DNA of 64,000 nt from Arion vulgaris (Eukaryota; Mollusca; Gastropoda; Stylommatophora; Arionidae): positions 43,979,398 to 44,043,397 of the forward strand of contig CM036756.1 in the NCBI GenBank assembly GCA_020796225.1. Direction: 5' to 3'. A program made the translations under genes and the position numbers. Of this stretch, positions 1 to 12,200 are shown one piece after another. Each line of letters begins with the position of its first letter. The stretch's first letter is position 1. The notes beneath the pieces are model-generated. The model worked only from the letters and a program-made list of their open reading frames with translations. It searched no databases and had not been told where the DNA came from.

Positions 1-327
1 AGTGTGTAGGACATTTAGGAAACAACTAAATACAAATAATTTATACTTATAATAGAATTATACATGCCCTCCCTCAGGCCATCACCTTGGAAGAGGGGAT
101 GGTAACGAGTTCTGCAGTGAACTATGCCAGAGGAACATTGCTTCTGGCAGTGATCACCCAAACTGGACAGGGCATCAGTTCAGTGGACAAACATAAAATG
201 TTCACTCAGTCCTCAAGGCTAATAGCCGCACCAGAAAAATATTATATTGTTACAGGAACTTCAAATGAGTAAATATTGCTTTTGATGTCCAGTGTTCTTG
301 AGATAGAATTTTATTGTCACAATGAAC

Positions 328-578
328 TTCTTCTTTGCGTTCGTTCTTTACTGACCAATTTTAATCACTCTTTGCGATATGCTTGATCTTTGCCAAGAAC
401 GTGTATACTTTGCACATTGGTTTGGTAGGCCCTAAACGCATAGACTTCTACACGTTTAGAACATGTGCATCCGATTTCAGCTAAACCTCTTTAGTAGCCT
501 CTTACGACAAGCGTGGCAGGTAACAGTGGTTCTATTCTTTACATCCCAAATTTGGGCCCGGTAACCACTTGGGCGCAA
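328..578 (-). repeat. S2 retroposon, full length
   Basis: About 250 bp. It is flanked by an 11-bp TSD, TCACAATGAAC, at 317-327 and 579-589. It reads on the minus strand from a CCCAAGTGGTTACCGG start to a CAAAGAAGAAG tail. The core holds GGTTTGGC/TTGAAATCGGATG-like sequence shared with all S2 copies. Confidence 0.88.
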
Positions 579-589
579 TCACAATGAAC

Positions 590-1639
590 AACAGTGGTCA
601 AATTTTAAAGGAAGCTCATACTGGGAGATCAAATTTTCTTGACATCTAAGCCATAATAACAGCCATTGCTTGGGCACAACAGGTTTCAAAAAGAAAAAGA
701 TCAAGAAGCGAAATGGAATACACAAATGTACTGAGTATCTCTGACATGTAGCTATGCGCTTAAGGCTGCAAAAGATGGGATCAGGTATCACAAGAATTAA
801 GTAATATAACACTTTCTGTGTACACATGCAGATTATTTATGAATACAGACATAATGCATCTAAAACTAATTGACATCTCTGTAAAACTGGTCCAATAATG
901 GTACAAGTAAACTTTCTCTGGTCCTATGGATGACTTGCTTAAGTGATGGAATATTTTTGTCATATAAAAATTTGTTGTATTGAGTCTGTGATTTTTCTGA
1001 TTAACCAAGAAATGATTTAATATCTGCCGTCTCTCATAAATCTTTCAAAAACAGACTAACTGTATGCATATAGTTGTGACTTCTTATTTTTTATAAGAAT
1101 TGCTGAAGCAGTCAATGGTCTTGTTGATGTCTTGTAGAGTAACAAAATCTTTCCATTATGCTAAGACTGCAGCCATCCGATGCAGGGAGGAATATGACTG
1201 TCCACCTCCTTTACTGTTCTCTGCCAGGTTAACCTTACAACTGGTAGTTTTTTTAATTTTGATACGCTACTCTTGTCTGGGGTCTACTGCATGTCAGTAC
1301 TCATGATAGTCTTTGGATCACTTCTATGTGACCTATCCCACTCCAGCATCTGCTTAGTTGTGGCTATTATATGAAAATAAAAGCAAAGATGTGACAATAC
1401 TGATGTTAATTGTCAAAATGTTCAGTTTAGGGGCTATTTTAGAGTGGAGAATTTCAAGGTAGCTTGCACTAGTTGTATAGCATACAGGTTTTCTACCTCT
1501 AAAATAATGTCCACGTTAATGAGAGATCAAACAGGCTTGCAACAATAGTACAAACAGTTAGGGTGTTTGAGATGGATACTGCAGCTGCTTAGCGACCACA
1601 TATTGAATGAAAATACAGAAATGTCTTTGTTTGATCTAG
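590..1639. other. No gene recognised
   Basis: AT-rich sequence with short chance open frames only. No motif or repeat I could match to the rest of the window. Confidence 0.5.
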
Positions 1640-1800
1640 TATACCTTTTTATATCTCAAATTTTGTCTGAACGGTGTCTTTACAATTACCAACTGCCAAA
1701 GGCTTCTTTCATGTCCTAAACTTGAACACAGGACCTACGTTTTATCATCGTGTTTCCAACAAGACTTGGCACTATATATAATCTACTCTTGAAATCAGGG
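1640..1800 (-). repeat. S3 fragment
   Basis: The minus strand shows the S3 middle (GGTCCTGTGTTCAAGTTTAG; GTTGGAAACACGATGATAAA). Old and partial. Confidence 0.6.
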
Positions 1801-2185
1801 AACATTGAGAAATAGCACAATCACTCCACATGAGACGCAAACCTAGTACTTTTTTTGTTTTTCGTTTGTGCTTAATCAACTGGGGGAGAAATAGTGTGTA
1901 AACACAAACAAGCAAGCTGATTTTATTTTTGCACAAAGAATGGCAAACTCTGTTCAGCAAAAAACTACAATGATATGTGTGAGTTATCATTAACACTTGA
2001 CATACCGCAGTTTTCAGTAAATATAAAAATCAAATGAGAACAGAAAGTCATCTAAAAGCAACAATATTAAAACATGTTCAATATTTTTGTTAAAAAAGAT
2101 GTTATACGATGGACCTGTTCGATTTCTTGCAAATGTAATATAATCTCATTTCTTTATGTCACATTCTTAAAAGAACAAGGAGCGT

Positions 2186-2600
2186 CTAGTCGAATGGATT
2201 AGAGCGCAGGCTCCCGTTCAGGTGACTGCACTGGCCATGACACCATTAAATTCATCAGACTCATCACCCGAGTGGTTACCGGGGTCCAAATTTGGGTGTA
2301 AAGAATAGAACTACTGTTACCTGCCACGCATGTCATAAGAGGCGACTAAGGAGGTTTGGCTGAAATCGGATGCACATGTCCTAAGCGTGTAGAAATATAT
2401 GCGTTTAGGGGCCTACCAAACCAATGTGCAACGTATACAGTTCTTGGCAAAGATCAAACATATCACAAAGAGTGATTTAAAATTGACCGTAAAGAACGAA
2501 CACAAAGAAGAAGAAGATCAGACTCATGTTCTACACCGCCCAAAAAAAGCAGCATTATTTATACAGGCGGTAAAGACAGTTTTAAAAAATAAAATAATAG
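2186..2600 (+). repeat. S6 tRNA-derived SINE split by an S2 insertion
   Basis: The head (TAGTCGAATGGATTAGAG...) is at 2186-2264 and the tail (TGTTCTACACCGCCCAAAA... ending in T/A-rich sequence) at 2528-2600. The two halves match the uninterrupted copy at 59284-59527. The gap is filled exactly by S2 (2265-2516) plus its target duplication. Confidence 0.8.
2265..2516 (+). repeat. S2 retroposon nested in S6
   Basis: 252 bp from CACCCGAGTGGTTACCGGGG to AAAGAAGAAG, flanked by ATCAGACTCAT at 2254-2264 and 2517-2527. This 11-bp TSD fixes both ends of the family. Confidence 0.92.
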
Positions 2601-2879
2601 ACCTTTGTCAAACAATGAATGAATTGCCTTTAAATTATAAATTAGACAATTCAACGAGATAAATCTTTAAAAAATCTTATCAACTATCCTTTTAAAATTC
2701 AAGACAAAAATATAATAAATTCAACACAATTTCAAAATACTTAGAGTAAACCATTTTTTTTTTGGGATGATAGGATTTGGTTATATTTGAGCGATAAACC
2801 ATAACAAATGTCTAGGTTTACACCTAATCACGCACAATGAATGAAAAATATAAATTGTTAATTTTATACAGTGAGTTCG

Positions 2880-2955
2880 CCTGCAGCAAAGAATAGTAGC
2901 ATTGCGACCTACAAGGCATGTCGTAAGAGGCAACCCTAGTAAATAAAAAGCAATT
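2880..2955 (+). repeat. S1 fragment
   Basis: Shows GCAAAGAATAGTAGCATTGC, CCTACAAGGCATGTCGTAAG and CCCTAGTAAATAAAAAGCAA, then stops. It is a partial or internally deleted S1 about 140 bp from BTBD2 exon 6. Confidence 0.75.
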
Positions 2956-3095
2956 TATCTGAGCTAAATTTGTGTCTTTTCAATTAGCTATCTTAGACTA
3001 ATTTGTTAGTGGCTAATCATAAATAATAATAATAAAAACCACAGATTGTTCATTGCATTAATTCTGTTAAATTGTGAAAAAACATATTCCACTGA

Positions 3096-3254
3096 TCAGG
3101 TATAGAAAATAATTTCAGGTATCTGGCCATCTTCTACTGAGGTACCATTGTTGTTTCCTGCTGCATATGTGAACTGAAAAGTGACTTTCCCACTGGAAAC
3201 TGATTCATGTGTCACTTTACGAAGACCCTTTGAGCCATAATATGAGTCAGGACC
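3096..3254 (-). CDS. BTBD2: BTBD2-like terminal exon 6 and stop
   Basis: Acceptor TTCTACAG|GGTCCT. It encodes [38 protein letters not shown] and IIFYT, then TGA at 3098-3096. The ending is the same as the vertebrate BTBD1/2 C-terminus, so the protein is complete at this end. 3' UTR and polyadenylation signal were not pinned down. Confidence 0.96.
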   Translation of the reverse strand, partial: GPDSYYGSKGLRKVTHESVSSGKVTFQFTYAAGNNNGTSVEDGQIPEIIFYT

Positions 3255-6200
3255 CTGTAGAATAAAGAAATGCAAAGATAATTAATCAGAGAATAATGTT
3301 CTATATTTGTCCAACAAGTTGTCTATAGTTGAGATGTCTGAAAACGTTGAAAGAAAAAAAGAGTTTGACCAAGTTTGAGTTTTAGATGCATTATGTTTGT
3401 GTTTAAAAATAATCTGATGACATCTGCAAGTGTACACATGTGGTGTTAATTCTCATCATGTCTTATGGCCCCATCTTTTGTCTTCCCTCTGGGGCTCATA
3501 TAATGGTTTTGGTGTCCATTCTGAGGACATGGCTTATCCAATTCTAAGTGTACATAATCCAAGATTTCAGGCTCTGTTGTAGAAGGTGCAGGTGAGATGT
3601 GCCAGTCATATTGCCTGATAAATGCATCCCAAAACAACTGATGAATGCTGAGTTAGTTGGGAGTGGGAGAAAATGACCAGCAATGGACACACAAAAATTT
3701 AGACACACCACTGATGCATATTAAAAAAAAATGAGCTGTTCAAAAATACAGAACACCCACATGTTCAACTCTGACCATGCATGTACCACCTGTGGTAGGT
3801 GACTACGTTTCAGGTTTGAACTCTACAGTCATTCCCACACAAACTAGAGTAGTGCAACAACACACATCTGAGATGGACTGTTGTCATCATATCCCATCGT
3901 CCAGTGGTTGGGGCCCAAATTTGGGGTGTAAAGAATAGAACCACTGGACGCATGTCATAAGAGGCGACTAAGGAGGTTTGGCTGAAATCGGAAAAATGTG
4001 TCCTAAACGTGTAGGTCTATGCGTTTAGGGTCCTATCAAACCAATGTGCAACGTATACACGTTCTTGGCAAAGAGCAAACATATCACAAAGAGTGATTAA
4101 AATTGGTCGTAAAGACGAGCCGAAGAAGATCATATCCCATATATAACTTCTTTAGAACACTTTTATTCGTGACCCAAGATGTCCCAGGTCATTTTATGTC
4201 ATGACTGTCATCTGGAATTTTGCTAGAGCTGGTTTTTTTCCAGTTTGAGCCTTCCACATCATGCGTTGGTTGAAGGTAACTCCAAGGTATGTGGGGGTTT
4301 TCTCTGGAAGCAATATATGGTTGTTTAGTTTGGTCAAACAATTTGATAACATTTTCCTTAGGCATAAAAATCCAGTAAAATTATGTCCTAAAACGCAAAA
4401 ACATGAAAATGTTAAGTAAGTTAGTTTTACAAAGTACACAAAAAGACATACTATCTGGATAGGGTGCACTCTGTACCCGATTTCTTCCGCAGCCACCAAT
4501 ACCTGGAGAATGTGGTGGCATCTGCTACGCTTCAGGTTCAACAAATTTCTCACCACGAATGCTTTAGCCAAGCAACATACAAATTTCTCCTCTGACAGGT
4601 CAAACTTATCTTGACTTTCCATCCACTTAGTTCAGCATTAAACAAAACTTTGATCTAGGGACCACAAGCCTACAAATCAAGTTTACAAACCTCTACACTA
4701 TTGTTACTCTCACTTTTATTCATGAATACCACTGTGTTATTTTTTCTTAAGACTTTTTTCCCAAGTTCTTGAGTTTGTGCTAAGTTGTCAGGGCACTTAA
4801 CTGCTAAGGGACCTTTAACTTGTGCAATTTGCACACATGATGTGATCCCCTTTTGGTCCATTTCTGATTTGACTAGATGTGTGACCTCACCTACTATTAG
4901 GACAGGAGTTGTAGCAAATTTTTATTCCTGTCCAGAATTGGAAACAAACACAGAAATTTTGATGTGGAAGGACAATGACTAGACTCCATGCTAGGTCAAC
5001 CCCCATACCTAATTGTTCATCTGGGAAACCATTAGACTTGACTCATGCCCATTATGAGGTATAAAAAAAGTAAAGGAAGCCTTTTTCACACCATGAGGTA
5101 TATTAGGTAATACAGTGTTATGTCCATATTTTTCATTTTACTGCACACAATGGGTGATGTGGTCTTTACTCCCCAGTTCTTTCCTGGTACCCAATTAAGG
5201 CTGGGTCGACCTGAGAACCATTACGGTCATAACAATATTCCACGCCCACTGTGGAATTGAGTCCAGACTACTAGCAGAAGAAGGGAGTTCACTAACAACT
5301 ACGCTACTGCAGCTCTCAGGATGAAGATCTGCATTTTTCCTTCTAACAACCTCAACTAACAAGTTCTGAACTCTATACAGACTTAACAACTGACCTTAAG
5401 AGTGGCACAAGCAATATAGCTAGTGTTTGGCAAGATCTCCACTGGTTCCTTGAACATCACTCGAAATGTGGATGTTGTTCCATCACACTGAAAAGTTGGG
5501 TCATTAGAACCCATTACTTTTGTTGAGTCCATGTGAATAATCTGGTGAGCAAGATATTTTTTATAGTAAAAATATTGAATAAACATTGAGAAAATATCCC
5601 ACCTAATCCACAGAATAAGTGGGTTTCGTTACTTCTGTTATCTTGAATCTTCAATCTTGAAATATTGTCTATATATTCAATGTTGTCTCTTGTACAAACT
5701 TCCCTGTCTTGTTGCTAACAAAGAGGTCCACACTGTTTTATTTCTAGCGCTATTTCACTTGAATAGTGAGCTTGCCTCAGTATATCATATTCCGGGCAGT
5801 CTTGGTGTATGTACTCTGCAGTCCACATGGCTGTGTTGCACATCTTGAATTTTGTGTACATGTGTCTGCAGCTGCTTGTTATATGCATGAACTAGACATT
5901 GAAGTATGTTTACCTCTGTAGTCTCTCGATCACCGCTTAGACTGATATACCAGATTTCTTCATAAATCTGATTCATGTGGAAATCATTCATGCAGCCTTA
6001 GCATGGGTGTGTTTCGTCACATCTTTAGCACCATTTGGAGCTCTGGTGCTTATCCTTCGGCGATGTGTCCGGTTTTAGCCAGCGTTTACTGGGTTCCCTC
6101 TCCGTCAGCTTTTGGCTGTCCCCAACCGACCTGCAAGTTACCTTTGAAGTCTGAGAAGGCACGCCTGTATGGCGGGGGATACTGATAATAAGGAAAGCAG

Positions 6201-9200
6201 GCCTTCCCACAAAAATCAGAAGTGCCATACCAGGCGCCCTGACTATGCCTGAATTCATAGCGGGCAAACACAGAAGAAGTATGTTTAAATTGACTAACAT
6301 GAACATTATTATTTTCCAAATAATCCTTGCAAGAAATTATAATAAAAGAAATGAACTGCTTTTTGCAGATGATCAGTGCCTGATACATCAAAATGAACAA
6401 GATCTACATCATATTGACACCTTGAACAAAAATTGTATAAAGCATGACATGAAAATCAACAACACAAAAACAGAAATAATGAATATGGGAAGAAAACATA
6501 ATAAACTAGACATCCATGTCAATGACTAAAACAAACCAAGTGAAAGAATTCAAATACTTAGGAAGCATATTCACAGAAGACGGAAGACTAGATAGAAAAT
6601 AGAGGCTAGAGTGCAAAAAGCAAATGCTGTAACCTACCAGCTAGCCCCATTGTTAAGGCACCCAAAATTTCACAGGCAGCTAAGCAACAGATGATCAACA
6701 GCATTTTTATACCTACTTTGTGTTACCAGAGCCAAACATGGACAATGAGCAAAGCGCAGTCACAAAAAATAACTACATGTGAAATGCATTGCCTGCGAAA
6801 AGTTACCAACAACACCAGAACAGACAGAGTCACCAACATCAGGATAAGAAAGAAAGTTGGCACAGAACCTTGCTTGAATTACATTGAGAAACAAAGAATG
6901 AAGTGGTTTGGCCACATAATAAGAATGCATCAAACTCTATACAGAGTCTTCTACAACAGAACATCGGGCAAGAGGAAGACCATGAAAAAATGGTTAGATG
7001 GCATAGCAGAATCCTGTGAAAGAGCAAAAATAACAATCATCCAAGTCATCAGAACAGCACAAGACAAAACAGAAAACCACGACACTGGGCAACAACCCGG
7101 TAGCAGTGTGATGACAAAGAAGAAGAAAATATGTAATGTAGATAATATTTTCATGAAGAATCTTGATTACAAAAATTTATGTTTTTTTTTTTTTTCGTCG
7201 CTTTCAACTCAGCGAAGTTTCATCTCTGAAACTGAATTTTGTGTGAAAATCCGTTTTTCAATTTCTTACAATGGCAGCAGCGTGCACATTGTAAATTACT
7301 TACACTGGCAGCCGTGTGCTCAATGTACTCGTAATTAGTATTCCCTCGCCATACAGGCAGATTTTCTCCGACTTCAGAGGTACTCACGTTATCGTCCTAA
7401 GTAAGACCAGGGGACTCGAACAAATGCCGGACAGTAGGTTCGAACCCGAGCTATGAGGCGTCTCACAGCTAGCAGGCCGAGCTACTATCAACTACTCTAG
7501 GCAGTCCCCAAAAAAATTTATGTATAGTTATATAGTTTTAAAATTAAATTACATATTTTCAATTCCAATGTTGAATCAATCCTAACATATGTCAGCGAAA
7601 GTTAGAAAATGACTAAAGATATAGAAAGTAAGTTGAATATATTTGAAAACAGATGTCTGTGAAAATTAATGAACATAAAATGGAGCAAATTCAGAAGTGA
7701 TGAAATGTTAGAAATGTCTGGTCAATCACTAGTAACAACTGTTAAAAAAGAAAGAGAAGATGGAGGTATGTTGGGCATACTCTGGGAAGAAATGATCGAA
7801 GAATCACAAAGCAGCATTGAAGTAGAAGGCAAAGAGTTCAAGCAAGAAAGGAAGCACTAGGGAATGCTGAAACGAACTTTACTGAGAAAGGCAAGAAATA
7901 TTGGACTCAATTCCACAGAGGAGATGAACGAGTTGCCATGATAGAGAGGCATGGAGAAATTGTTTGTGGGCTCTATGTAACCTATAACGATACAAGATAA
8001 ACAAATAATAACAAATTATAATTATTATGAAGTGATGAACAGATGCGTTACTTACCTGAATGTTAACAACATATTCTGTGGGACCATGTATACTACCATA
8101 GAGACCAAACCCCACAATAAAAATCCGCCTATTCACCATGAATCTTTAAGAAAAACAAATTCAAATATAAAATTGATGTTAGTGATGTCAATACAAATGA
8201 TAGGGATGCTATAAAAGAAATTAAAAGAAGGCTGAGCATTGCTTTGCAAAAACTAAAAGAACTAACCTATGGAAGGAAACTGACATAAGAACAAAAATCA
8301 AGTGTTTAATAGCCTGCGTTTTCCGTGGCAGCATATGGTTGTGAGACATTGACAAAGCAGCAGAGAAGATCATTAATGCCTTTGAATGCAAGTGCTACAG
8401 AAGAGTACTTAGAATATCACTGACAGAGAAAAGAACAAATGCTTCTGTTCTGCAACAGCTTGATATCAGACAGTTGGTTATTAAAGAAAATTAAATATTT
8501 TGGACACATCAAACGTGAGTGCTTAGAGAAGATAATTTTAGAGGGAATGGTGCCCAGAAGAAAAACGAGAGGAAGACCTAGAAAACGATGGGTGCAAGAT
8601 GCCATTGATGATCTGAGAATGACTACTGCTGACGCTGGTCAACTTGCACAGAACAGATTTTCAGGACTGCTGTCATGGGATTCAAGTTCCGTAAGGGACA
8701 AGCTATTTGATGATGAATGTCAATACAGACATGAGTCAGTTCTGATGGCCTCCCATATGACCAATCAGATCTGACACCATGCTACAATATAATTATAGAT
8801 GTGGTACTAAAAAGTAAGGGTTTATGATCATAAAATCTATCTGTAACTCATCTCTACAAATGTGTGTCCTATTGGACAGCATTTCCCCAAATTATCAATG
8901 TTGTAGAGATTAAGTTAGGACTTACAACCTAAATCTAAAAACAATGGCTTTGTTACAGAAACTAAAGAAAAACTGACATAATGTTAGGGACAGTTTTAAT
9001 ACTATGTTCCATTAGAGGAACACTGAATTAAAAACTAATATGAAAGTCACAAGAAAGAAGCATTAACATTTGCTCACTTCAAATCTGAAACGTCTATATT
9101 GTTTGTAAAAAATGCACTACATTTGAACAGCTATAGTAGTCCATTAAAAATGGTGTGTGTGTGAACAACTTTTGTTTCAAGCAATGAATTGTAATATTAT

Positions 9201-12200
9201 TTCTATAGGGAGGACATATCAAATTTGTGCTCATTTTGTGACCTTTTGGGAACCTATCTAGCTCAAACTTTTGAATATCCAAGAGTTTTGAACATTTTTA
9301 ATGCTCTTGCTGACTGATAACTGCAATGCCAATTGTTGTCTCATAATTTACCTATCATTACAAATAATAGCATCAGTACAAGTCAACATGTCTGGGATAG
9401 TAGTTATTGCAGATTGTTAGAGTGCAGAAGGTCATGGAGCTCTGTCTTCTTATTTTCTGAAACTTTAACTCTCTTAGCACAGCAACATATGCCTATGTCC
9501 TCCCTAGAAAGGAATGCTGACCCTATAACACAACACTAAATTCAAAACTACATGGCACCAGATATGAGCTCCAGACAGTTGACTTCATCATAAGAGCGCG
9601 TCTAACGGTATAATCATCAAAATAGCGATCACAAAGAAGTACCACAGATTTCAAAGAAAAACAATTTGTTCTAAAATGTTGGAGTGCTTTGAAGCTGAAG
9701 GAGCGAATTTTTTGGTCAAAGATTGTTACAGGTGATGAAACCTGAAATTAAAAAGCAGTCAGTTTCAATTTGGAATATCTTCATTGTACCCCGGACATGT
9801 CCATAGATGCTCCGATTTCCTGCACAATATCTCCAACAGTGTCCAGCGACTGACCATACCAGTTGATTTTGATTGGTGAGCCCACTCATATACCTGTTGT
9901 GCTGTCCTTTTCTGGCCACTCCAATCTTCAATTTCAGCTCTTGCAATCTAGTAATTGATGTGGATTGGTTTAAATGAAAATCTTCTTTGCCGCCACTCTA
10001 TAAGGGTGTTCAAAATGTCAGCTCTATCCATTGATTTGCCCCACGATATGGTGGCAGAGCCAACCAGCATGTCTGCTGCTCTCTCATTGCCAATGACACC
10101 CATGTGCCCCGGAACGAAGATAAGTGGGAAAAAGCAGTCAATGGAGTGGCATCATCCACAATCACAAAAAATAAAGAAATTCAAGACAACTCCCTCATCT
10201 GGAAAGGTTATGATCAACGTCTTTTGGAACCTTAATTTGTTGATATAATGCCAAAGAGTGAGAACATCCATTCTGAGGCTTACATCAAAACATAACAAAA
10301 TGCAATAGAGTTCGGGCTAAAAAATCAGAAGAACTATCAACATGACAATGCCTAAGACAAATGATATGGAACTTACTCATCATCATGCCGTCCTCAGAGT
10401 CCAATTTAGACAAATCTGATGAGATTAACAGTGAAAGACTATGACAAACCTGACAGTCAAGACATCATTCCGTTTACGAGCAGCAAGTTTGGTTAAATAA
10501 TGTTAGAGGAATGTCTGCATGTTTAAATGTCATTGACTAAACAGTTAGGACAAAATATGGGTATTACTTTCAACACATATGTCAAATCATTCATAGTTAA
10601 TATATACAACTAACTTATTTATTCCTTTCAAGATCTGTACATGTTCAATGGTAATATAATGATTCAACAATATATTAACATTCTATACAAGTAGTTTTAA
10701 CAATGTGCTGAAATTCAACATTTTCTGTGTGTGAATTCTTGCTCTTCAAAGATAGGATTATTCTGTGTTTATCAACACCAGTATTCTTTCAAGTATTGAG
10801 TTCTATCCTATAAGAATGATAAACATGTCCTGTTTCTTCACGTCCTCGCCATTACATGGTTTGTATGTGACAGCTGTGGTCGTTCAAGCAGCATCATGGC
10901 TTATTAGATACTTAGTACCAGTTGCTCGCCGCCTTGTAGGTCAGGTACTATTCTGCCTGCCATCGAGAATGTTGTTCAAGTTGTGATAAACCTACTGATT
11001 ACAAAAGGGACTGCAAGAGTTGATAATAGCTTGCCTGCTGTTGAGGCTCATCTCAGGCCAACTATGTCCGGCATTTGTGAGTCCCTGTCTTATAGGGCGA
11101 TACGTGAGTACTCTGAAGTCGGAAAATTGCCTGATGCAGGAATACTACAAGAGCACATTGCACACTGGCGCCATGTAGTAATTCTACAATGTTGCCTTTC
11201 GCCTTGTAGGTAAGTGGTACTATTTCTTTGCTCCGTGAACTCGTCTGAAATGGCGGAATGGTTATTTAAAGTTTTGAAAAACTACTGTTACAAATACTAT
11301 ATACCTTATTCTGTCACTTGTTCCACTGTAACCCCATCTACTCTCTATCTGACAGAATCTTGAAACAACTTGTTCCTTGCCAGTCAGACAGCATCTTGGC
11401 ACATCCAAGAAGCTAATGCTAGGTTTAGGATTCACAGTGAAATATAGAAAGAGCTCTACAACTTCTCTGTCCTCTAAGATACCACTTTGTGCTGATCCCA
11501 CAGCAAACTCTTCCACTGTCATCAAAGGAAACCTGATCAGGCGTAGTGCTCGTGACAAAACAGTAGCTGATAAGTGGGAAAAAATAATTGTAATGTCAGT
11601 TCTCACCTTTTACTATTAAAAAAATATAAACAAAACAGTAAATTAAATCTAGAACCAAAATTAGAATAGTTAACTCCAATGTTAAAGCAGTTCTGTTGTA
11701 TGGGTCAAAAACATGGAGAATGGCTAAAACAATAATGAATTGCAAACATTCATCAACTGCAGTATCATTTTCTTCATATCATTATTACTTTTGTTAGCTG
11801 ATGCGTAGCATTGTAAAACTAGTTTGGTGTGTTTGGAAGAAACTGCAATCCAATCATTTGCTTCCCATCCAATCAGTTACCTCTTTGGTGGGCCCACCGG
11901 TGGGCAAGCGTGCACGGCGTAGATGGTGTAGCGAAGAAAAGGCGAGAGCGGACCACCCAGGTGTGCAGGGGACTGGAGGGTCTAGCAGAGGTTGAAGCCA
12001 GTGCACGTTTCCATTCGCAGAGAACTACTGCTGCCTTGTAGTTTGATTAAAGACAATCAAAGGCTAGCAGAGTAAACCGTACACAAAACTGGACGGCAGG
12101 AAAACCAAGTAGTCAAAAAAAGACAGGTTTTCTGGACAGATGCGCTCATCAGCCCAGGAGGGTCACTACCCTTAAAGAAAATAGCAACCTGCTGCTTTGT

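Noticed and set aside
10765..11213. Open frames of 73 and 76 codons between BTBD2 exons
   Set aside because: They overlap an old S4 SINE and S1 scraps, with no domain and no splice fit.
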